From Galaxea fascicularis (taxonomy: Eukaryota > Cnidaria > Anthozoa > Scleractinia > Euphylliidae): a stretch of DNA of 64,000 nucleotides. The notes below the pieces were generated by a model. It was given only the letters and a program-made list of their open reading frames with translations. It made no database searches and was not told the origin of the DNA. Of this stretch, positions 29,706 through 38,830 are shown in pieces (the stretch's first letter is position 1; every line of letters starts with the position of its first letter). The translations under genes and the position numbers were made by a program. The stretch lies in the NCBI GenBank assembly GCA_948470475.1, contig OX419337.1:3509482-3573481 (forward strand). Direction: 5' to 3'.

Positions 29706-30045
29706 CAGGAGCCCATCACTAGGAGCGTACAACTGCCCTATATTCCTGTCACGGCGTTTTCAAAGACTGGTTTATTTTTAGATTGAATTTTCCGCAAAAA
29801 TGGAACTCCCTCAGGAGCCCCATTCTCTCGTGCGAAACTTTTCCTCGACCTTTCTTTTGTCCTAAAGTTTCTCTGCGAAGCTAAGAAACTTTAGAACAAA
29901 AGAAAGATGATGATGATGCGGTATCACTTGTACCGGAACTGCCTTTTTTTGCGGGAAAAATAGTCTAAAAATAAATCGCTCTGCAAAAATACCATGACAT
30001 AGGCTCTGAGTATGGGAGTTCTACGCTTCCAATGATAGGCTCCTG
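29706..30045. mobile_element. Foldback MITE with ACTTGAA target duplication
   Basis: The ends CAGGAGCCCATCACTAGG and CCAATGATAGGCTCCTG are imperfect inverted repeats. ACTTGAA occurs directly outside both ends (29699-29705 and 30046-30052). A second inner palindrome (CTTTCTTTTGT...ACAAAAGAAAG) forms the centre. Confidence 0.8.
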
Positions 30046-30938
30046 ACTTGAATCGTTATGTTATCCAAGAGGATCCCATACTCGCGCGCCCGACGAGTTC
30101 GTCCCAGCAGGGATGATGTTTATAATATTTTGAAAGGTTTATTATCATAAACACATTGATTTTGCTCCATCTTCCGCCGATTGGATCCATCTACCTTTAA
30201 TGTCGAGAGTTTACAGTGTTATAGTAAGCACTTCTCGAGCGATGTCGGCTCGGGCCGACTCTACGCACTAAATAGCATGCTTACATACCATGCTTACATT
30301 ACTTTACATATATGGTGGTGAACAGTCATGCCATTACACTACCGACCAATTGGATTGGTCGGCCGCTATGAAGTGGCCAATTGGCCGTTTCGAAATACAA
30401 AAGGGAACTGGGGCGAGTTTCAAATTTTGAAGTAATCGATAAATTAACACCATCACATGAAAGATACCATTGAGATTGGTCGTTTGACCAAGTTTGATTC
30501 TTTTAGGTTGAACAGAGACCAAGTTATGGACCTTGAAACATAGCTCAAAATCCATACAAACGTCTCTAATTTTGTGACAGCGTCCCCCAAAACCATGATA
30601 TAACTTGCGTTTGCCTTATACTTCCGAATAGTTGCTGTGCCATACGCTCATGATTTTTTAATATGACGACAGGCGGAAGGAAGTGATATTATTGTGTGTG
30701 ACCTCACTCGTCTGAACCGGCTTGACGCAAAGCAGTGAATACCAACACCTCTCTCATGCGAGCCAAAAAGTCATACGAAACTCTCGTGTGGGATCATGGG
30801 ATCACTCTGACATAACACAAATCTTATGTGGTAAGATACACATTTTTTTTTCAATTATTTTGCTGAAAACTTTAGAGTTGTGTCACGCGGGTCGAACAAA
30901 CGTGACGAGATGTAGTTGGTGCGAGAACAGGCGAAAAG

Positions 30939-30975
30939 CTTGTAAATCACGAGCCAGAGGCAAGTGATTTACAAG
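30939..30975. repeat. Short perfect hairpin
   Basis: CTTGTAAATCAC and GTGATTTACAAG are perfect 12-bp inverted repeats around a 13-bp loop. GAAAA and TTTTC flank outside. Possibly the centre of a decayed foldback element. Confidence 0.5.
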
Positions 30976-31109
30976 GTTTTCGATTACTCTTCTTCCATGC
31001 CCATTGGGTTTATTACGCTGGGAAACCTATAGAAAATGCGGTCTATTCCTTTCATAAAATAACTGTAGCAGTGGCGAGAATTCGAAATTTCACGAGTTTT
31101 ACAAGTTTG

Positions 31110-31480
31110 ATCATGTTACGCATTTACTAATTTTAACAAGATCTCCACTGGCTCCCTGTGGGACCTCGAATTGTTTTACTTTCAAGGCTCTTAATCTGGC
31201 TCCGTGCTATATCTGCGATATGCTTAATATTTATGTCACTAGTAACACCTACCATCCTTCAGCTTGAAAACATATGGTGCTCGAGCTTTCTCTGTACGTA
31301 TACCTCCAAGTTGTGGAACGGAGTCCTCATCATATTAAATAAGTGTAGTTCTAATGTCAGCTATCTTTTTCATTTCATCACATCATGTTTTACCTTAGTG
31401 AATAATCACTTGTAAAGCGCTTTAAAACTTTGAGATAAAGCCCTGTATAAATATCATATTATTATTATTATTATTATTAT
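31110..31480 (+). mobile_element. 5'-truncated LINE 3' end
   Basis: An interrupted frame reads FTFKALN, LAPCYICDMLN and, after a stop, a region like the C-terminus of non-LTR reverse transcriptase ORFs. The 3' UTR has AAAGCGCTTTAAAACTTTGA, CTGTATAAATA and an (ATT)n tail, typical of CR1/L2-type LINE ends. It is broken by stops and not active. Confidence 0.6.
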
Positions 31481-31743
31481 TTATTGTTTTTTTTTCAATT
31501 TTCACAGTACGTGTGCGTGTTTGTGTCGCTGGACATGGTAATCCACTAGGCGGAGTTCTGCCAGTTCTCGAAGACTAGCAGAGGCCAGATATTATTATTA
31601 TTATTGTATGAGTTAACGGTACAACAAACCATAGGTTTTTGACCAGTCAGAACGAGCGTAACATCTCAGATATTTTATAACTTAACAGAAACGGAGTGCC
31701 CACACCATCAATAATAATTGTTACATACTTAATTCTTAAAGAT

Positions 31744-31748
<5 letters not shown>

Positions 31749-31797
<49 letters not shown>
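31749..31797. repeat. (TAA)n microsatellite
   Basis: About 16 uninterrupted AAT/TAA repeats lie just downstream (minus-strand sense) of the distal transporter first exon. On the minus strand they read as a run of isoleucine, which is an artefact of intron read-through. Confidence 0.9.
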
Positions 31798-31798
<1 letters not shown>

Positions 31799-31850
31799 CC
31801 CTGGCAAAATTAGTGAAGGAAAATATATCTGTGTAACAAAAGGGACTTAC

Positions 31851-32027
31851 CGAGAACCAAGATCCCTGATTAACAGTCAAACGAACTCTGGGGTCTGTGT
31901 CACTGCGTTTTAAATCTGCTAAGGCCGAGGATGAGTATGCTATGTTTAAGCCAAAAGTCATAGGGCCGAGGGCCGCGATTAATGTTGCAATAATCGGCTT
32001 CCAAGTCTTGGCATTTCCCTCGGCCAT
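31851..32027 (-). CDS. Transporter A alternative first exon, distal form (59 codons)
   Basis: Encodes MAEGNAKTWKPIIATLIAAL, the rest of TM1 (GPMTFGLNIAYSSSALADLK) and ends QGSWFS in phase 0 before GTAAGT. This is exactly the residue and phase of the proximal first exon. Splicing to the exon at 24463 would give a 478-aa transporter with a shorter cytoplasmic N-terminus. No other transporter exons follow it before the proximal first exon. It is therefore an alternative first exon or a relic of a duplicated gene. The ATG has G at -3 and G at +4. Confidence 0.8.
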
Positions 32028-33276
32028 TTCACCGTTCTAAACCAAGGCAAACTACAACGAAACTAACACTTGTGGACGACTTGACAACGGCTTATTGACT
32101 GAGTCTCTTACTCGTTTCTGTGCGGCGGTTATAAACCCACGAAGCTGAAATTAAACATAAGCTGATGTCATAGGCTAATGTGATTTGGGCGTGTCAATGT
32201 GGGTACAAGGTACAGGGTTGAAGTCTTCTTACCTGTCATACGAATTTGCCGAGATTCAATGCCCAGAAAGAAATAACGTGCATTTTCAAAACTACTCTAA
32301 CAGCAGGGCTACTTAAGACCCTGGTACACAATACAGCGAACCCCTACTACGAATCGGCCCCTCTCACGTCTTTAGTTTTCAGTTACACTCGTTTTTTTTA
32401 ATTAGAACGTCTACTCTTGGAACTGAGGCTCTGCGTTTTTATTTTTTGGCGATTTGAGTCTCAAAACGTTCTTAAGATGTTCTTAAGTTACATGTTTAGA
32501 GTATTTCAATAAAATGATCGATGTAGATCTGACCAGGGAACCTCAGGTTGCTCGTCACATGCTTGTGCGGCTTCATCTGATGCCGCGAACAAGATATCTC
32601 GCCGACAAACTCTTGGTAAATCCTGCTTTACAAAAAGCATTGAACACAGAGGAACGCAACAAAAACGAATGAGCAAAATAAAGACGTTCTTACTGACCCT
32701 CAATCTGGTTGTGTTCTAAACATGTTCTTGGCAAATCTCAAACTCAACGTTATTATAAAAAAGGTTCTATAAAAGAAAAATAGTGTACGTGTTCAAGAAA
32801 GTCTCGTGATTTAGCTGATGAATAACATGCCTAAGGTTATGTTTTCGTCGGACCCTTTGTTTTTATGAGAGTTGAAGTTTAAAGAATGCGCAACCATCCA
32901 ATCAGAAATTACTCTTTCCCATGGCAAAGAATTGTGATCCGTTTATTTTTTCGTAGCTTTTTAAATCCCCTACAAGGTTTAAAATACAACACAAGAAAAC
33001 TGAGCTAAGGTTGCGCAAAGATAGTTTCCCTCGTCGGTCACGAAGTGAATTGCCGAGATGGCAAATGGGTAGTCTAGTCAGGACCATTAAAAAACAAAAA
33101 CAAAAACAAAACAACAAAAAAAAACACCACCACCACTCCACACCCCGCCTCCCCCCCACCCCCCATCAAGCTATGAATCGGAGAAAATTTAAACAGTAAG
33201 TTGAAAAAAAGATACATCTGCATTCAGCAGTTTGCAGAATTCAAACGTTAATTAATCTTCAATTTGCACACTGAGA

Positions 33277-33506
33277 ACGGGCCATTAGAAAAATAATGGG
33301 GAAGGGGGCTAGGGGATTTTCAGTTTGCATGATTTTTTTTGTTTTCGTCCATTGCTTGTGCAGGATTTTTTGCATGTGCATGATTTTTGTTTTCTTTGCC
33401 TATTCTTTATACGATTTATTTTCTTTTTTTCTTGTCCGTTTACCTTGCATGATTTAATTGGCTGTCCCCCTCCCCGCCCTCCATCACTTTTCTTATGGTC
33501 CGCCCT
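33277..33506. mobile_element. MITE with GGGCCATTAGAAAA-type ends
   Basis: The left GGGCCATTAGAAAAATAATG and right CATCACTTTTCTTATGGTCC ends are imperfect inverted repeats. G-rich and C-rich blocks lie just inside them. The interior repeats TGCATGATTTTT. Confidence 0.6.
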
Positions 33507-34109
33507 TGTAATTATCACAGGGTTTGGATAAGACTGTGCGTGATTCAGGATGGCCAAGATTAAGCGCGTGACACGCGGGATCACGGTCGGTACTGTATTC
33601 GGCATTTTACAGGTATTCATGTATGACAATTGATTTTTCTCTGCTGTCCGTCTTGGCCGTCATGCTGTGACTCAGGAAAAACGCTTACCATCTCTCCATG
33701 ATTTCGCGGTTCTGCAGGCATAGGCTGTAGGGAAATTGTAAGATTCACATTCTCTAAGATTTCATTTTACACGTTCTGTGACCGCAGTGCAAGGATATCA
33801 CTCTGTTCCAGTTCTCTTAGAATTCGAGATAAAACCACTTGTCAGTTCCACACTAATTGTATAGAGCCGATTCTTATATAATCGCGCGCCTTTTGGCCGG
33901 GATGTATATGTGTGTCTTGAATAGCGTCGCAATGTTTCCCGAAATTGCCAGCTAAAGTGAACTTTCCACTCACTTTATAAGAAATTATTTGCTTTCCGAA
34001 AATGGCAGCTACGTTTATGACAGCAAATAACGGCCAGGGGCTCTCATTTCCGCATTAGGAATCTTTTAGGTCACGTTAATTCAGTTTAAGAAATCCGAGT
34101 GCACTCTTT

Positions 34110-34507
34110 CAGGGGCACCCAACGAGAATATAGTTCAAAACGACTTAAACATAGCATTGTTAAACTTATTTTAGTATTTAAACAGTAGATATAGGCATAT
34201 TTTTATCCCCTAAAAATTTTTCAACTGTTCGGATTTCCTAGCTGAAAGTCTAGTGATCCGAAAATTATAGGGATCAAAACTCACCTTTTCGAAAATTTCA
34301 GCCAGAAAAAAGGCTCCCGAAAATTCTAGGTGACGTTTTAACGGTAAAAATCCGTTAAAAATGGGCAATTACAGTAGCTTTTAGATGTTCGAAAATCTTA
34401 GGAGAGGCAGGCAAGCAATAAATTTTACAACAAATGTTCCGAAAATTCTAGATGTCAAATCGTCTTCCGAACAGATATTTTCCGAAAATTGTCGTTGGGT
34501 GCCCCTG
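34110..34507. mobile_element. hAT-like MITE (CAGGGGCACCCAACGA ends)
   Basis: Perfect 16-bp terminal inverted repeats CAGGGGCACCCAACGA/TCGTTGGGTGCCCCTG are flanked by CTCTTT on both sides. The interior repeats CCGAAAATTCTAG several times. Confidence 0.8.
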
Positions 34508-34996
34508 CTCTTTGATCGACGCCGAAACTGCCTTAGACGAGCTACCCTCCATCGAACAGATAACAATCCAAAAAATCATAAAAGGGGTTCACAAACATTT
34601 ACTGTAGCAAGGACTCCAACCTATTGGCGTCATGTTTGAATGAAATCGAGACGAAATTTTGGAGGAAATGTGTTGAAATCGTACGGAAAACGGGCATTTA
34701 ACCGGAATGCTCCGTTAATGATTTACTAGCCAACTATGTTAGCATGATCTTGTTTGGCGTTTTGACATTGATCAGACAGAACATTTTAAAGAATCAACCG
34801 TGGTAAGTGTGTTACACCCTTAGCCCAACGCTCCTTTGTTTGTCCCGCCGAAAAAACGTACGTTGGAATGAATGACGCTCAGAAGGACCGTAATAGCTTG
34901 TGACTAAGGTTTTAATAAGCTGTTATCGATTTTTGCAAATTAGTCCTCAAGAAAACCCTTTGATTAAAACGGCCAAATAAAGGGTGTGAACTGATT

Positions 34997-35481
34997 TCAG
35001 CACTTGCTTCTTTCCCGTAGTGAACAGGGTACCCAACACTTCCACTTGTAAGGAAACTGCAATCCAAATATTCCAAAAGTCCATGGGTATCTGTGTGCCA
35101 GTAAGCGCTCCGGTGAGTTAGGAATCGCTACATCAACACCATGGAAGTTGACTCGACGGCAAGGCATCAACCAATTTTGTGGAAACGACTGCATCTTGTG
35201 GTGATATCTTGTCACAAAATTGTCCTTTTCTAATACGTAAGATGGGTACGCTTTATGCAGCACTACTTCCGGTCTACCGCGAGTTATGATCGTTTCCGGT
35301 CTCCAGGGTACGAAATCGATAGTCATATTCCTAAATCTCGCCTTTATGCCAGCTGCGATAATTCCAGACTTGGCTAATTCTTGAAAAGCTTGTGTAGTGT
35401 CTGAACTTAAGAGCAATGAAATATCGGCATCGTGGTCATACGGAAGGATATCTCCCATGCGATAAGCACCAACCAGGGTAC
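34997..35481 (-). CDS. LicD-like exon 2 (catalytic domain)
   Basis: Begins after CTTTGTTTCAG with GTLVGAYRMGDILPYDHDAD and ends ERSKC then TGA. It carries the DxD-type acidic cluster and the C-terminal family motif. Confidence 0.87.
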
Positions 35482-37523
35482 CTGAAACAAAGATAATAAG
35501 GAGATAACGATACAAACCCTTTAAACCCTAAGACCAAAATTTGAATTCTCATTTGCTGCCCTAACATATTTCCTATAGAGGTAGTGGGGAGAACTTGTTA
35601 AAACATCAACCAAAATTCATCTTGTTTGATCATGTCCTTAATTCTCATGACCACTCTGTTTTATAAAGAGTTGATATGACAAGGAGAAATTTGATGCTGA
35701 TCACTCTTAAGATTTAAAGGGTTAATGGAACTGACATATCCAACGAATGCAACTAACCACCAAATTTCTATAATTAAAGTGGCTCAGTATAAACCTCTCA
35801 GAACTCAGGAATTATAAACTACTCGCGGGTATGATGTTTTGATTTCTTTGTAAGGAAACGTTGCTGGAAGCTTCAGAAGAGAAGCGTGACACGCGTTACG
35901 TGTTCATTTTACGACAGACAGTGCTCTTCTACCTGTTTCGATACAGGCATCAAGAGTTTTAATTTCCTTTGTGGGACGCAGCGCATTGTGGGACAGAAAG
36001 TGAGCACCAGCCGCTCTCGAATGGCAGTCATATCAGATTATTTTCCCTTTTCATCTTGTCTCCTTTTACGCAAATATACAAATACAAATATTCGCCAAAA
36101 GGAGACAAGGATATGGCTGCCATTCAAGACTTGGTGCTCACTTTCTGTCCCATAATGCACTGCATTGCACAAAGGAAACTGAAACTCTTGATGCTTGTAT
36201 TATCCCAGACAAATTATAAATAGCAAGTTTCTCCTCTTTTGTATATCTTTTGCTAGCCTTTTGTAGTATCTTGATGAAAAACTTAATTTTTCATTTTTGC
36301 CATTTTCATGATAGTATGTGGTTACTGCACTGGTCAGCGGATGTCCAAACTGTTTATCAGGAATCAAAGGAGCATGCGCAAGCGAAAGAGTGCCGGGTAA
36401 AACAGTTTCACCACTATAACTCTGAAGTTGACAATATGCCAATTTTCCGATGTTTTTGGAGGTAGTTAATGAACAATACCTTACATGACGTGTTAACTCT
36501 TTTCCTGAAGGTCGTTTCAGAGCACTAAATGAAAGGTCCTTTCTGCGTTTAGCACAGACAGGCTCAAGTTTTAAAATTCTCTGCTATGTAAAAGTTAAGG
36601 TCAAGACTAAAGTTTCTTACGTACAATGCGTCCGTTAGCTGTCCTCGTAAACTATTGATTGGAAGGTGCGACCGATTCAAATTTTAAGACTTTTCTATCA
36701 TGCCTTGCCTTTCTTGGCTCTGTTACGAACTGGTTCCATAGGGCGACTTTTTCTCGTGGAAACAGCTGTATAAACAGCCATTAATTAATAGTTCTACAGT
36801 AGTAACAGTAGATTAGAATTGCGTTACCATATAATTTTCAAATTTTAACTCTTTTCATAATTGATTTCCCATTTTGTAATTTTTTTAGTAAGAAATACGA
36901 TATTCAAGGATATAAATTATTACTTTTACTTGAATTGTTTTCTTTGCAGAACTTATTTTTGTAAATTACTATTTGTAAATGTGAGTGAATAAATCATTAT
37001 TATTGATATTATCAGGTATTATTTCATCAGGTAAGAAGCATTCGTCATTATATCATTATTATTATTATAAACCAACGTGTGTTTTATTCTAGCAGGAAGA
37101 AAGATACCAAATAAAGACAAAATGCTCCAAATCATCTTACTGCCTCTTATTAAAAAATAAATTCGACTTTCTGATACAGATTTTTAAATCTGTAACGGAA
37201 AAAGTGTTTCAAAATTGCTAAACACATTAATGAAATGTTTTCAAACAAAGAGCTCCTCTTTAATTTCAAGCCCTCGCACCAAACTCACCGTAATCAAGCC
37301 AGTACTTGACGTCAAATTTATCAAATGCTTGCGAAATATTCTGAACCATGATCCTTAAAATTCGACGTTTTTCATCAGGTAATAAGCATTCGTCATGATA
37401 TCCTCCACTGAAAGCTGGTAAAACGACAAAGTGGAGTAACAAGGGAACACTAAGGAAAATAAACACAGCAATTTTAACTGACGCTCGGCACTTCGGCTTT
37501 AGACATCTTAATAACGACAGCAT
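34997..37523 (-). CDS. LicD/fukutin-family nucleotidyltransferase, type II membrane protein (two exons, 239 aa)
   Basis: LicD-family proteins transfer phosphorylated groups such as phosphocholine or ribitol phosphate to glycans; animal relatives (fukutin, FKRP) act in the Golgi. The exact donor here is unknown. Exons on the minus strand are 37523-37289 and 35481-34997, joined through a split Gly codon to give WLDYG-TLVGAYRMGDILPYD. This is the family signature, followed by the metal-binding DHDAD. A later motif, NFHGVDVAIPNSPERLLAHRY, also fits the family. Residues of about 15-37 form one hydrophobic signal anchor after a basic stretch. I chose ATG 37523 over an in-frame TTG six codons upstream. 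A three-codon uORF (ATG TCG TTT TGA, 37549-37538) precedes it. The protein is short for the family. Its first exon and upstream DNA are duplicated near 41.3-44.0 kb. Confidence 0.85.
35516..35722. repeat. Dispersed repeat (CCTTTAAACCC ends), copy 2
   Basis: Second copy of the element at 12732-12956, lying in the intron of the LicD-like gene directly upstream of its second exon. Its ends CCTTTAAACCC and TTTAAAGGGTTAA are inverted. The sequence AAGGAGAAATTTGATGCTGA near its right end also occurs at 23575-23597. Confidence 0.6.
35941..36200. mobile_element. Foldback element in the LicD-like intron
   Basis: Arms of roughly 115 bp pair across the element. They carry ATACAGGCATCAAGAGTTTT, GTGGGACAGAAAGTGAGCAC and TTGTCTCCTTTT on the left, with inverted counterparts on the right. 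The loop is a short AT-rich stretch near 36070. Confidence 0.78.
37021..37056 (-). repeat. Fragment of LicD exon 1 inside its own intron
   Basis: TTCATCAGGTAAGAAGCATT and CGTCATTATATC repeat part of exon 1 (37371-37405) with two or three changes. One of the changes is shared with the pseudogene copy at 41870-41900. It looks like a remnant of a third copy of the exon. Confidence 0.6.
37289..37523 (-). CDS. LicD-like exon 1 (membrane anchor, start of catalytic motif)
   Basis: Encodes MLSLLRCLKPKCRASVKIAV, the rest of the membrane anchor and KYWLDY, ending with the first base of a Gly codon before GTGAGT. The start context is A at -3. Confidence 0.83.
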
Positions 37524-37998
37524 TCTGGTCTGACGGTTCAAAACGACATAGATCCGAAACTCGTAATATGATGTTCAAAAGACCTGTGTTGTTTGCTTAC
37601 GATCAAATCAAACAGCTGAAAAAACATTTCGCCGTGGGTTCGCATAAAAATGGCATACATCATAGGACTGCGCATGAATTACTTGAATATATTAACAGAG
37701 AAGTCTTTTCATGACTGTTTCTGTGAGACTGGAAATAGTCCAAAAATGCTCCAAAAAGTGTCCAACCATTAAACAAAAATTGCAAAGACAGAAAAAGAAG
37801 AAGAATGAATTAGTGGAAGAAGACAAAAAAGAATTTAGACTGGAACATAACTGAATAAAATTTTGATCAAAATGTTCGATTTAAGAAAAAAAACAGGTAA
37901 TCTTAAAACTTTGATTTAGAGGTTATGGAACAGTTCACTGAATTGGTTTATTCTGCGATAGCTCGTGATAATTCAAGGCAAACATAAAATAACGACCT

Positions 37999-38220
37999 AC
38001 ACTGCGAGCAGTCTCTCTCTTTTCCTTGCGAACGAGGAGCGGCGAGCGGCAAAGCCGCGAGCCGTAAGAAGCGCGGGCGCGGAGAAAAAGGAAAAAGAAG
38101 GTTTTTTTCCTGCCTCTCCTCATTCCCTCCTCGTTTCTTTCCCTAATTTGCATAACATGAACTGAGTTCCGCTCGCAGAGCTCGAGGATTTCAGGAACAA
38201 AAACCGACTACTCGTAGTCT
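37999..38220. mobile_element. MITE with 11-bp target duplication (Mutator-like)
   Basis: The direct repeat AATAACGACCT flanks both sides (37988-37998 and 38221-38231) and occurs once at the matching site of the paralogous copy. The ends ACACTGCGAGCAGTC and GACTACTCGTAGTCT are imperfect inverted repeats. An 11-bp duplication fits Mutator-like elements best. Confidence 0.8.
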
Positions 38221-38542
38221 AATAACGACCTCGTAACCACAATGTTTAAAAAAGATCTAAATCTCGGTGATGTAAGGCTAACCTTTGACATAGGATGCAT
38301 AGAATAAATTATGTTTGAGGATACTTAGCTAAATTTTAGAATTGAATAAACAGTTTCCTAAAGTGAAAATGAGAATTCGCTGCCATTTCAAAGCAGGCGA
38401 AAACGAAAATCGAATTTCAAGTATTATTTCAGTACTGCGTTGAAAAGGTAGACTGCCTACCATTAAAAGTTTAATAGCTGTTATTTCGGGGTCAAACCCA
38501 CCGTTATACGCTGTTAAATTAGCATTTCATCATTTCACTTAG

Positions 38543-38772
38543 GGCCCGATTACATGGCGAATTTCAGCCCGGGTTGAAATTTCAGCCCGGCTTCTGAAAC
38601 AAATCCTCTTAAAATCAAATTGTCGATTACATGGAGAGTGATTCAGCCCGGGGCGCTTTTCAGCCCGGGCTGAAAATCCTAGCCGGGTTTGCTCAAACCG
38701 GGCTAGGATTTTCAGCCCGGTTGACTGGGCTGACATTTCAGCCCGGGCTGAAATTCGCCATGTAATCGGGCC
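38543..38772. mobile_element. MITE with long perfect ends and repeated TTCAGCCCGG
   Basis: Terminal inverted repeats of about 30 bp begin GGCCCGATTACATGGCGAAT. The motif TTCAGCCCGG or its complement recurs throughout the interior. TTAG/TTTAG flank the element and the paralogous copy has a clean empty site (CAGTTAGCCC). A TTA target duplication would fit PIF/Harbinger. Confidence 0.82.
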
Positions 38773-38830
38773 TTTAGCCCAGCTTGCTTTGACTCATTAT
38801 AAAGATAATAATCGCCGACTGTGGCACCGA

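Larger units (their letters stand above)
32028..34996. other. Gap between distal transporter exon and LicD-like gene
   Basis: No gene is seen. The first few hundred bases upstream of 32027 probably hold the promoter of the distal transporter isoform. The rest contains A-rich and C-rich simple sequence (33090-33165) and two transposons listed separately. Confidence 0.5.
37080..38830. repeat. Segmental duplication, copy 1 (functional LicD exon 1 and upstream DNA)
   Basis: Matches 41330-43990 in the same orientation: intron sequence, exon 1 and the upstream region, down to TTAGCCCAGCTTGCTTTGAC. Two transposons (37999-38220 and 38543-38772) are present here and absent from the other copy. Confidence 0.85.

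Noticed and set aside
31647..31850. Minus-strand frame with a run of isoleucines after the distal transporter exon
   Set aside because: It is intron read-through of an (ATT)n microsatellite beyond the donor GTAAGT.
37524..37541. Six extra N-terminal residues on the LicD-like protein
   Set aside because: The upstream codon is TTG; the first in-frame ATG is at 37523 and is kept in the duplicated copy.
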